From Hirudinaria manillensis (Eukaryota; Annelida; Clitellata; Hirudinida; Hirudinidae), in assembly GCA_034509925.1 (NCBI GenBank), contig CM067527.1, positions 11,335,001-11,399,000 of the forward strand: a stretch of DNA of 64,000 bases, in the 5' to 3' direction. The stretch's first letter is position 1; each line of letters starts with the position of its first letter. This document shows positions 26,270 to 37,902 of the stretch, piece after piece. Both the position numbers and the translations under genes were made by a program. The notes under the pieces were generated by a model. The model saw only the letters and a program-made list of their open reading frames with translations. It was not told the origin of the DNA and did not search any database.

Positions 26270-26742
26270 CGTCATCAACAACGACAACAACAACAACATT
26301 CCATTTTTCTCTTTCAACTGCCATTAATAATAAGCTGTCTGTCTGTTTGTTTCGCTGGATTTGCCCATTTTGTTGTTGTTGTTGTTATTGTCCGCGTTCT
26401 ATTTTTGCTTCAGTTTTTGTGCTTCCCTTTGTATTGTTTTGTATTTCTGTCTGTCTGTCCGCCTGTGTGCTTATATGTCAGTATGTGCGTGTGTATGTGT
26501 GTGTATGTGTGTGTCCATGAGTGTATGGTACGCCTTATTGTTTATAGTCGACATTGTTGTTTATGTTGATTACGCAATCCCTTGATTTGCCAGCATCCGA
26601 GAACTAGGCAGCCTTCCAACATTTCTCTTCTCTTCGTCGCCTCTTCAATCATCATCATCACCTCAATCGACTACGTCGTCATCGTCATCATCATCATCAT
26701 CATCATCGTCGCTAACATCAATACTAATACCACCATCGTCGT

Positions 26743-26836
<94 letters not shown>

Positions 26837-27110
26837 GTAATAATAATAATAACAATAATAATAATAATAATAAATAATAATAACAACAATAACAACAATA
26901 TTAATAATAAATTTTATTATAATTTCTGACGTATTATCAGCTTTAAGAAGGAACGGAAATAATTTCTGTATTTTCAAATAATGCGCATTAAAATGTCCTA
27001 AAAAATGAAATCTTAATCCTCCTTGTGCTTATTAATCTCCGTGAAACTTTAATTAGACATTTGTGGACTCCATGCTTTTTTTTCTTAGAAGTTCCGGAAT
27101 AAATAAGCAG

Positions 27111-27145
<35 letters not shown>

Positions 27146-28200
27146 TGTAATAATAATATTTAAAATAATAATAATAATAATGATAATAATAATAATTGTA
27201 ATAATAACAACGACATTTAAAATAATGATGATGATGATAATAATAATGTATAAAGTGATATTATAATAATAATAATCTTTTAATAATAATAATAATAATA
27301 ATAATAATATAAATATAATAATATTCTTATCGTTTTTATTTATATATCAAAAATCAATAGATTAATTATTATCAATATTATTAAAGCATAAAGATTGTCA
27401 CAAATTAAGACATTAACACTCGAAATTCATTCAATATTTTCCAGCTTAAATGAAACAATATAAATAAATAAATAAATATAAATTAAATAAATTGAATTAA
27501 ATTTTAAATAAATTGTTTTTTTAAATTTTCAAAAATTATTTATTTATTAAATCGCATAAATATGAATTTAAAATTTATTCAACGGTTTAAGATTTCCTCG
27601 CAAATTATCTTCGCTTAAGAAAAACAATTGTGAAAGGAATTTTATCTTCAAGAATATTTTCAATTTTATCGAGAAATTATTTTAAATGCAATTTGAAGAT
27701 TTTTAAATTATTTCATTTATCGGTAGAAATTATATTTCTGGATTTATTTTTTGGAAATAAATGTATTTGGATTTATTTATTTATTTATTTATTTGTTTAT
27801 TAATTTATTTATTTCTTTCTTTCTTATTTTCCGGTTTTGTTATCGAAATCTAAGAAAGAGAAAAGATAAATAGTTGATTTCTGAGCGAAAGATATTGGAT
27901 AGTTTTGAATGAAATGAAAAGATTTAATCGTTTAAATTAATAAATAATAAATAAATAATTATTAAAAATGGCATTAAATCAATGCAATAAATATTATAAA
28001 ATATAAGTTATTACTGAGATAAATATGATTTAAATGTCTTTTGATATAAATATGTATTATATAGTTATTATTAGGATAAATATATTTTAAAATATTTATA
28101 TACATTTAAATAAAAATGTTTTTGAGATAATTATGTTTTAAAATAAATAAAATCAGAAACTATTAAACAATCCCCCGATCGATAATTGCTTTGTAGGCAT
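25800..28200. repeat. AT-rich DNA with GAT and AAT arrays
   Basis: GAT units at about 25920-25975; interrupted AAT tracts at about 26056-26270; TGTG-type dinucleotides at about 26480-26525; CAT units at about 26650-26712; a long (AAT)n at about 26745-26905; AAT tracts at about 27112-27310. From 27310 to 28200 the DNA is plain AT-rich. No gene recognised. Confidence 0.8.
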
Positions 28201-28219
28201 ATTATATCGCCTTTTTGAT

Positions 28220-28900
28220 CTTTTGTGATGACGACGATGACGGTGACGACGACGACGGCGGTGGCTGTCGAAATTCATAATGAAAGAATTGTTTACAAAA
28301 ATATAAATGTTTTTTACAGTCAATTTTTAAAAAAAAAGATAACTTTTTGAGTCTCATTGCTCTCAGAATCCACAAACCACTATCATCATCATCATCATCA
28401 TCATCCTCACCATGGTAATCGTTATCATCACCACCATCATCATCCTCACCATGGGAATCGTTATCATCACCAACATCATCATCATCATCATCATCACCGT
28501 GCTTGAAGGTTCGAGGCAAAGCATATGGTGCAGGGAATGAAATATTAAATTCCTCCTCCGTAAATCCTTCCTTTCTTCATCCGTCGATGAAATTGAAAAG
28601 AAAAACATCGTCGCCAGGAAAATGTTTTCAACGCAACAAGAAGTTTTGACGTGATTTGAATGTTCAATGTTGTTATTGTTGTTGATACTGTTGTTGTCGT
28701 CGTCGTCGTCGTCGTTGATGTTGTTGTTGGCGTTGTTGTTGATGTTGTTATTGTTGTTGATACTGTTGTTGTTGTCGTCGTCGTCGTTGATGTTGTTGTT
28801 GGCGTTGTTGTTGATGTTGTTATTGTTGTCGTTGTTGATATTGTAGTTCTTGTTGTTGTGTTTCGATGGGCTATCGTTGTTATTGTTATTGTTGTTGTGT
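28220..28900. repeat. GAC/CAT arrays and a GTT-rich higher-order repeat
   Basis: GAC/GAT units at about 28227-28265 and two similar CAT blocks at about 28380-28500, separated by a repeated TCACCATGG-type interruption. From about 28670 to 28860 GTT/GTC triplets form two copies of a longer unit of about 65 bp. The poly-Val frame here is an artefact. Confidence 0.8.
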
Positions 28901-30686
28901 TTCAGTGGGCTGTTGTGTGTCTCCGCATCGAGTTGTTAAATAGCATCGCGCAGTTCTGTATCCTTGAGAACAGGAGTGTGCGTCCTACGTCAAGAGAATG
29001 TTGCGCTATATAAATTCGACTGATTAATCCGGATCCTGGAATAAGGCGCTCATCCTCCGCTGCTGGAGAAATTGGAGTCTCGGAAAATGGATCTGAATTC
29101 TCATGCGAGCAACTCGGATGTTGTTTTGAAAGACTTTTAATTTCATTAAAACCATTTTTTTTTTCTTTTTTAAGAAATATATTAAAATTGATGAAAGGCG
29201 ATTTTAGATTTTAGATTGAGACCATTGAACGGTGGTGATGATGATGACGATGATGGTGATAAAAATTCAATTGCTGACGATGGTAATGATGATGATGACG
29301 ATGACGACGACGATGATGATGGTGATGATGAAATTGTGATTTATTAAAATGCAATAATACGATTTATGATCGGCGTACCTAGCCACCTCAACGTCGCCGA
29401 AACCATTATCATCAAATTCATCGTCGTCGTCGTCGTCATCATCATCTTCGTGGTCGTCGTCATCGACATCGTAAAAAAGTCCGCATATAAAATCATCAAC
29501 AACAGCAACAACAAAACAACAACAACAACAACAGCAGCAGTTTCAGAGCTCCCTCCAATCCATCCTTCAAATGCGAAACTAAAAGAAATACGTACGAAAA
29601 AAAAAGAAATGTCTCCACCACCCTCCTCCAAAGGAAAAAAATTATAAACGGATTATTATTATAAAATATATTGATATCATAATATTATATATTATATAGT
29701 TATTATTAGGATAAATATATTTTTAAATATTTATATATATTTTTAAATAAATGTTTTTAATTAAAATATACATATATATAACATAAAAAATGTTCAATCC
29801 CTCCAAAGGAAAAAAAAATTATGGTATCGCGAATGTCTTCGCCCGACTTATCGAAGTTTGGCGCTCGGAAAAACTACGTCTCAGTCCAGGAATAGATCCG
29901 TCCGAACGTGATCCGTCTGTCCACCGAGTGAGGGATTATCCATTGCGTCTTGGACAGTAGGATTAAAAAGCAAACATGACGGGATTCGGCGGGTTTGTCT
30001 TCCTTCGCTTTTTCTTCTGGCTCGCTCGTTTCTGTCTTATTGAGACGTTGACTTTTTGACGGCGCATTTTTTCCGCGCTAAGAAAAGACTCTTGCTGAGC
30101 TATCGTCTGAAAGGCCGCGAGTTCAAGACCTGTCTTCATCAATCAAGATGAATGAGAATTAGTTCCTCGGAGTTGTTGATGTGCACTGAAGAAGTGTTCC
30201 AACCCGATGCAGACGGCGAACGACCTATGACTGTCAAACCTATTTAGTGGTAATCCAGCCACCCATTCGTAACCACCCCCAAACCACTCAGTTGGGTGGA
30301 TCCTGATTCACGAGGCGCTAAATCACGTGATCGGCGTCACAGAAGGAGGATGAAGACGACGACGACGCAGACAGAAACGAAGAAGAGCGACAATTGGAAC
30401 GTTTTCGTTTCTGCTTCTTGTTTGAATAATGGTTCGTCCATGAACTCATGACTTCCGTGACGATGTTGATTCACTGGATTCCAAGACTTGTGGTGGCAGG
30501 GATTTATTGCAAGTCACAATCACTTTATATTATAAGAGCCACTGCAAGAAGTAAATACCAAGGTCTGAGGAAAAGTCCTGTGCGATTGGATGGATGGATG
30601 GATGGAAGAAGTAAAGGAAAGAATTAAGTACTGCAGTCCGTACATTATGAGGAGTGGATGTGGAGTCTTTAGAGCCTGGCTGCATA

Positions 30687-30719
<33 letters not shown>

Positions 30720-31260
30720 CTGACTCTCTCAACCGAGCGATTACGATCTGGTTGCTCGGTACATTGAATGCAAAGCATCAGATCTTTGATGGACAACTGT
30801 AAACTTTAACAAACATCACAAATTGATTGCAGCTCGTTTATAGTGGTCTTCTTCCAAGAATTCCAGTACTTACGCAGCTACTCGTAAAGCGGGAGACATG
30901 TTATCCAAAGGGTAGACATGAAGGCAAAACCCTCACGCACCCATCAGCCAAACCCACAGCTCCCAACTCGTATTCATGAACACCCACCCATCCGCCCACC
31001 CATCTCCCCTTCCCCCGAATCGAAACGTTCATGATTGGAGCCTTTGTGTTCACGAGGGCAAATGCTCCTAGTACTTTAGTGGCAGATAAATTTCTTTACA
31101 ACCTCCGCGGGAAATGCTGAGCGTAGGAGTGGATTCTAAAGTGAATTGGGTAGACTTTAGGGTGAACGACTGCTTCGAATCTGAGTAGAATTGGGTGGAA
31201 TATCGAGTGGACTGCCTTGCATAGAATCTGAGTAGGACGAACGTAAAAGCAACGACAGAA
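28901..31260. other. Mixed-composition non-coding DNA
   Basis: A GCGCTATATAAAT motif lies at 29003-29015 and GAT/GTC triplets at about 29230-29470. From about 29820 to 31250 the composition is more balanced than the surroundings, but all frames are broken and I recognise no gene. An (ACA)n array sits at 30688-30720. Confidence 0.5.
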
Positions 31261-32590
31261 GGATATCTAAAGATATAACAGAGTCTATTTAAAAATTGAT
31301 TTAAAAAAAAATAATAAAAATATTAAGTTTTTAATAAAATTTAATCCTTCATGAATAATCAGCGAATGTAAATTCCATTTTCAGAACGAATGCATTTACA
31401 AGGAGCTATTTATTCTATAAATTGAATTTAAAAAGACTTTTTTTTTATTTGGCTGGAGGAGATTGCAATCGCATGATATGATGACGACGACGATGACGAT
31501 AATAATGACGACGACAATGACGATGATGATGACGATGATGATGATGATAATGATGATAAAAACAGCAATAATACCGATAGACTCGAATCGCAACTGAAGT
31601 TATTTTAAACTTCGAAATCAAAGGCGATTGAAATTCACTTTCAGTAATTTTTAATCGCAACGAAGAAGTCTGAAGGTCGTCATTACGGCATAACCACCAC
31701 GACCACCACCAACAATAACAACAACATCATCGTCGTCGTCTTCGTCTTCATCATCATCATCGTCATCGTCGTCGTCGTCGTCATTTACATTTAAATTTAA
31801 GTAATTACAGTTACAATTATTCAAAATTAAAATTCAAATCAAGAATTTCTTTTTTAAAGTTTAAAATTCTTTAAAAATCGATTTAAGGCTGCAATTTTAA
31901 AAAATTTACGTTTGGTAATACACGCATTTGTTACACGACGCCGTGATACATGTTTATGCAAATGGGGAAGCTGATTAAAATTTAAAATTTATGCAACTCT
32001 GCAAGCAGGGCATTAGCAATACAAGAATGCACCAACAAAGAAAGAAAGAAACAAAGAAATAAATAAACAAATAAATAAACAAACAAATAAATAAACAAAT
32101 AAATAAACAAATAAATAAACAAAACCCAACAAGACAAACCTCGGTGCAACCGTGTTCGTGTTTTGCAACATATTTTTAGACTTTTTAAAACGTTATTAAT
32201 TATTTCTTTTCAGCGCAAACAAACATTTATCTTTAAAAAAACCAATTAAACTAAAGATTACTCTGTGAATAATAATAATAATTATAATTATAATAATCGC
32301 AACATTTAATTATTATTGTTATAACGATTATAATTGTTATAATCATAATTATAATGAATTAATAATAATAATAATTAATTTTTAGGGTTTTAATTACATA
32401 GGTAATTATTATTACTATTATTATAATGATTGTAGAAATATTAAATAACTTTATAAGTTAATAAATAATATAATTGCGCATTTCATTGATATTTTACTGT
32501 CCTGATTCCTGGAAGCATCCATAAAACATTTGATTGCAAAAAAGTGGAGAATTATCACCACGGTGATGTAGAGGGGTGTTAATCATCACT
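31261..32590. other. AT-rich DNA with GAT, GTC and AAAC/AAAT tracts
   Basis: GAT/GAC units at about 31480-31555, ATC/GTC units at about 31725-31780 and AAAT/AAAC units at about 32038-32122. No coding signal. Confidence 0.7.
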
Positions 32591-32591
32591 G

Positions 32592-32612
32592 GATGGACGG
32601 ACGGATGGATGG

Positions 32613-32648
<36 letters not shown>

Positions 32649-32722
32649 ATGGATGGATGGATGGATGGATGGATGGATGGATGGATGGATGGATGGATGG
32701 ACGAACTGATGGATGGATGGAG
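32592..32722. repeat. (GGAT)n array
   Basis: About 30 GGAT units with a few GGAC variants at the edges, the same motif as the larger array at 19.2 kb. Confidence 0.95.
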
Positions 32723-32874
32723 CCTTGGGTTAGGTTGTTACTCGCGGGTTGACTGGTTTTATGTATGGGGGGAGGTCGATAAAATCCTGATGGATGCGAA
32801 GTACCGAAGTGGCACGAACATAATATTTATTATTATCCCCGTAATTACAACAACGACAATAATAATAATAATAA

Positions 32875-32906
<32 letters not shown>

Positions 32907-33380
32907 TCGATGGAGCATAATAAAAGTCTGTTGCTTTGAACATGAAATTCGTGAAATTCCATATTTGCATCCGTAATTGAAAAAAAAATTTATTAACTTC
33001 ATTTCTAAGCTATTTATATAACAACTCAGTTTATATAATAATAACATTAATAATAATAATTATAATAATAAACGATGTTTATCATGGCCAAGCCATAATA
33101 TCCAGGCACATACATCCGATGGCCGTAGTGGAAAATTTGTTCAAAGTCTGGACATCAATAAGAATACAGAATGAGGTCTCACGTATGTGACGCAAATAAA
33201 TCCCTGGCTGGGGCGCCAACCCTTGCATCTGATACGCCGTCAGAGCCGACACCCCCCTTCAGATTATTTATGCTGCTGGCGATAATAAGGCCACTAACGC
33301 GGGTAATTTTCATAGCTTATTTATGAAAATTTATTTTTTATGAGTTGTAATCTAATAATAAAAAAAAAATCTTGAGAAAT
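32723..33380. other. Spacer, nothing recognised
   Basis: Contains a short AAT array at about 32857-32906. The segment 33075-33300 is non-repetitive and of mixed composition but shows no open frame or family motif. Confidence 0.55.
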
Positions 33381-33383
33381 CTT

Positions 33384-34150
33384 GGTGAGTGAGTGAGTGA
33401 GCGAGTGAGTGAGTGAGTGAGTGAGTGAGTGAGTGAGTGAGTGAGTGAGTGAGTGAGTGAGTGAGTGAGTGAGTGAGTGAGTGAGTGAGTGAGTGAGTGA
33501 GTGAGTGAGTGAGTGAGTGAGTGAGTGAGTGAGTGAGTGAGTGAGTGAGTGAGTGAGTGAGTGAGTGAGTGAGTGAGTGAGTGAGTGAGTGAGTGAGTGA
33601 GTGAGTGAGTGAGTGAGTGAGTGAGTGAGTGAGTGAGTGAGTGAGTGAGTGAGTGAGTGAGTGAGTGAGTGAGTGAGTGAGTGAGTGAGTGAGTGAGTGA
33701 GTGAGTGAGTGAGTGAGTGAGTGAGTGAGTGAGTGAGTGAGTGAGTGAGTGAGTGAGTGAGTGAGTGAGTGAGTGAGTGAGTGAGTGAGTGAGTGAGTGA
33801 GTGAGTGAGTGAGTGAGTGAGTGAGTGAGTGAGTGAGTGAGTGAGTGAGTGAGTGAGTGAGTGAGTGAGTGAGTGAGTGAGTGAGTGAGTGAGTGAGTGA
33901 GTGAGTGAGTGAGTGAGTGAGTGAGTGAGTGAGTGAGTGAGTGAGTGAGTGAGTGAGTGAGTGAGTGAGTGAGTGAGTGAGTGAGTGAGTGAGTGAGTGA
34001 GTGAGTGTGAGTGAGTGAGTGAGTGAGTGAGTGAGTGAGTGAGTGAGTGAGTGAGTGAGTGAGTGAGTGAGTGAGTGAGTGAGTGAGTGAGTGAGTGAGT
34101 GAGTGAGTGAGTGAGTGAGTGAGTGAGTGAGTGAGTGAGTGAGTGAGTGA
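33384..34150. repeat. Long (GTGA)n tetranucleotide array
   Basis: Almost perfect GTGA units over roughly 770 bp, the longest simple repeat in the window. There is a GCGA variant near 33400 and one phase break (GTGAGTGTGAGTG) near 34007, which divides it into blocks of about 620 and 140 bp. The minus-strand SLTH frame is an artefact: the unit has no stop in that frame. Confidence 0.98.
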
Positions 34151-36260
34151 CTCGGCCTGAAACTGATACCTTATCATTCCATCCTGTTTGCTAAATCCGT
34201 TTCATCCAACTACATTGAATGATGATCTTCTAAGCGCCTTCCTTTGTTAAGAAACAGTGGAAAAAATATTCCCAGGGGATTGAATCGATAAATTTTAAAA
34301 TGGAAAAAAAAATTTTAAAGCGGAAAATATAAATATCTTTTCCTTTTCGAATATTTTGCATTAAAGTGAATTACAATTAAGGCCGATATTTTGTCTAATT
34401 GACATTAAATGACCATATTTTATCTTTGTTAATTATAACAATAATATTATTAAACTAGTTATTGTTATTAACATAACTAGTGTTTAAATCGTTACTAGCA
34501 AATGTGGTTTTGATGATGATGATGACGATGATGATGATGACGACGATGATAACGATGATGATGAAGAAAATAATTTCCGATCTAATGCACGGTCAAAAGG
34601 TAGTTTGCATTAACGAATCCATCGTTCATCGAGATTTCTATTTGAACTTTTTTTTAAAATTAAAATTAATTAATTTTGAAAAATTTAAAAAACTTACCAT
34701 CATAAATACTGTTATTATTTACCTATTTATTTCTCATAATGATGACAATAATTAAAAATCTTAAAAAATTACTTACATCTTTAAAAACAAAAAAGCCAAC
34801 ATTGATATTTTACATTAATACTAATTTTTATTATTAATTGTAATATTACTATTAATACTGTTATTATTAATGATTTTAATTAATAATATTTTATTAATAA
34901 TAAAATATTATTAATAATAAAATATGAATATAAATTACTATTACTATTAATATAATATTACTATTAATAATATTGTTATTCTTAATTAATTAAAATCATT
35001 AATAATAACAGTATTAATAATATCAATAAAAGTATTTAGATCTGGAGATTCAAATGTTTACGAAAGAAATTATTATTATTATTATTATTATTATTTTATT
35101 TTTATTCATAAAAAACCAAAAAAATTCAAAAATGTCAGAGGAGGACACGTGACACAACAAACGAAAAATATATTATTTAATATAATTTAAAAACTTTTTG
35201 AAGAGTTTTGTGCTCCCAGAATTTCCAAAACATTAAAAAGAAAATTTAATTTTTAAAACATGCAAATTAATTCATAATTCATAATTTTGGTCGAATTTCT
35301 TAAATTTATTACAAATTAATTCCAATTTAATTTAAAAATAATTATTTAATTTTAACAAATAAGTGATAAATTCACAAAAAGCCAGCCAAATTCGAATTTT
35401 CATCGATGCGTTTATGTTAAGTACATGATTAATATTAATGAAACGTTTAATAATCCATGAATATTGATGAACTAATTAATTAGCATTCATTAGCTTTTAA
35501 ATTATTCCTCTCTTCCAGATAAAAAGAATCCCGCATCGTTCTACATTTGAAATTCAATCCCGTCTTTTCCTGTATTCATCAGCGTCATCGTCATCACCAT
35601 CTCCATCGTCGTCGTCGTCGTCTTCGTCATGTTTGCATTATTATTATTATTATTATTGAAAATAATATTTAATTCATTTAATTATAATAATAAAACAATT
35701 GGAGTGTTAAATTATTATTATTATTATTATTATTGTTGTTGTTCTTTTTAATTAACAATAATAAATTCATTAATAATAATTATTAATATTATTATTATTA
35801 TTAAAACCAATTTTCATCTTCATTTTCTAAATTAATTGCCATTTTGCCAGGAAAAAAAACGTTTTTTTGAATAATTTCGATTTTATTGCATTTAAATGGA
35901 TGAATATTTGATTAAAATATTAAAATATGAAAATATTATTTTTTCAACAAATCATGATAATTAATTATCAATTGCCGGCCAGTTGATATTCCCATCTTAC
36001 TGCAATAACAGATTAGGTAGAGAGATTAGGTTTATTATCTATATAATAATATCTTACATGTATATACATATAATTATAAAATGATAATAATCTTAATAAT
36101 TACTCACATTAAATGTAAAAGAAAAAAAACAGTTCTTTGATGTCGACTTTCGAAAGGAATTATTTGACAATTATTTTAAAAATAGTTATTATTTAAAATA
36201 AAAATCCGCAACTTTCAAATAAATGGAATAATTTGAAAATTATTATTAAAACATTACTTA
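34151..36260. repeat. AT-rich DNA with a 34-bp perfect inverted repeat
   Basis: Arms at 34851-34884 and 34985-35018 are exact reverse complements separated by 100 bp. GAT units lie at about 34513-34565, CAT/GTC at about 35585-35630 and ATT tracts at 35070-35095 and 35638-35735. No gene recognised. Confidence 0.75.
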
Positions 36261-36389
36261 GCTGATGGTGGATTGAACGGATGCCTGGACATGGAATCTC
36301 CACTTTCCCTAAGAACTCCCCGCTCGAATGAAGACCGATTCGACACAGGACACGCTTCAATGAACCGCTCCGTCTTTCTGCAATCGAGA

Positions 36390-36482
36390 AGTCGACTACA
36401 CCGACTGCATCGGCTGCATCGACTACATCGACTACACCGACTGCATCGGCTGCATCGACTACATCGACTACATCGACTGCAT
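36390..36482. repeat. 9-bp-based minisatellite (CATCGACTA-like)
   Basis: Units of CATCGACTA, CATCGGCTG and CACCGACTG alternate about ten times in a higher-order pattern. The plus-strand RLH frame (36273-36527) is a consequence of the 9-bp period and is not supported as a gene. Confidence 0.85.
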
Positions 36483-36527
36483 GTCCTGGCTTATTTCATC
36501 GGCTTCAGTGGCTACGAAGAAGACTAG

Positions 36528-37059
36528 CGCATGACATTCGGCTAACGGCTTCAAAAGACTGCAGACGTTTCTATCGGCTGACGACAGATGACGATCGCGG
36601 CTGCAACAACCACGAAGCCGTGACGATTGACAATCGTCTTCACTGACTTGTCGTGTCGCGTCGTGACTTTTCATGTTCTCCCGAGGTTTAAGTCGGCTAT
36701 ACATAATTTTTACAAATTCACAACACCGATAATATATTTATTTTAAGCTTATTCGATTTATTAGGCATACTAATAATAATAATAATAACCTTATAATTAT
36801 TTTTTTTTATTATTATTTTTTTTTTTATTGCCTAATAAATTAAATCATCGCAATTGTCCTTATCTTTTTGAATGCCCATTTAGAAAGTCGCTTCAGTATT
36901 GTTAAAAGATTTAGTATATGTTATATTATATTTTAATAAATGTAATATAATAAAAGTTATAACTATCAACATTATTGAAATATCTTAAGTATAAAAACTG
37001 TCATTATTATTATTATTAAGTCATTTATATAGCGCCGAATGCGTGAGCTACAGAGGCGC

Positions 37060-37122
<63 letters not shown>

Positions 37123-37863
37123 CATCGATTTGTTAATCAGAATATTTGGAAAACGTTGTTAATCATCTTGTGCTGCGATACTTTTCCAAATGGTCATTAA
37201 TACACTTTACAACGCTTTTGATTGCCAAAATTCCAACATGGCCAAGTTTCGATGGCTCCCGAGGACCTAATAATTCACCTACACGTCTGCCCACGATAAC
37301 ACAACCAAAGGGAGAAAGAAATGAGTGGGTGGAATGTTTGGGTAGGTTGGGTAGGTTGGGTAGGAACGAGTCGGATCGTAGCTGGAGAAGGATAAATGGA
37401 ACCCTAGTGGAACAGCCGAACAGTTGGATAGTCATACAATGTAGCGCCTCATAAATGATAGAGTCTGATCTGCCCATCCATTTGTGTAGAGCACTATTCA
37501 GAGGACGTCTATAATTAATATAATTTAATTAATGATGAATTTAATAATTCTTAATAATTCTTTAATAATTAAGAATTAAATTAAGAATTTTTTAATTTCT
37601 GAACTATATCTCCAAAGACTCGGCCCAACATGAATATGTTGCGCAATTGGGGCGTTATTAATGTTTACGAGGTTCGTTTGTATGCGACACCGGTGTTTTG
37701 TATTTTCTGTCGCTATGTTCTGTCGTGCATAAATTTAATAATACTTGAGCTGGAGTCTATTTATGACGATCATAATATTAATCAAAATATAATAAAATCT
37801 TTTAAAGTTAAAAAAATTTCTTTATATAACAATGGTAATGCCAATGATGATAATGATGACGAT

Positions 37864-37902
<39 letters not shown>

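Noticed and set aside
30095-30140. tRNA-like A and B box (GAGTTCAAGACC) suggesting a SINE or tRNA
   Set aside because: The boxes are too close together for a tRNA and no cloverleaf can be drawn; a similar B-box-like word near 47310 is equally isolated.
33338-34177. 279-codon minus-strand SLTH-repeat protein
   Set aside because: It is the GTGA array read in a stop-free frame; no flanking coding sequence or splice signals.
36273-36527. RLH-repeat protein
   Set aside because: Product of a 9-bp-period minisatellite; the short unique start has no motif.
37146-37454. 102-codon open frame next to a GCGCC-box repeat
   Set aside because: Contains a GGTAGGTTG mini-repeat and no recognisable motif; both strands are open, which suggests chance.
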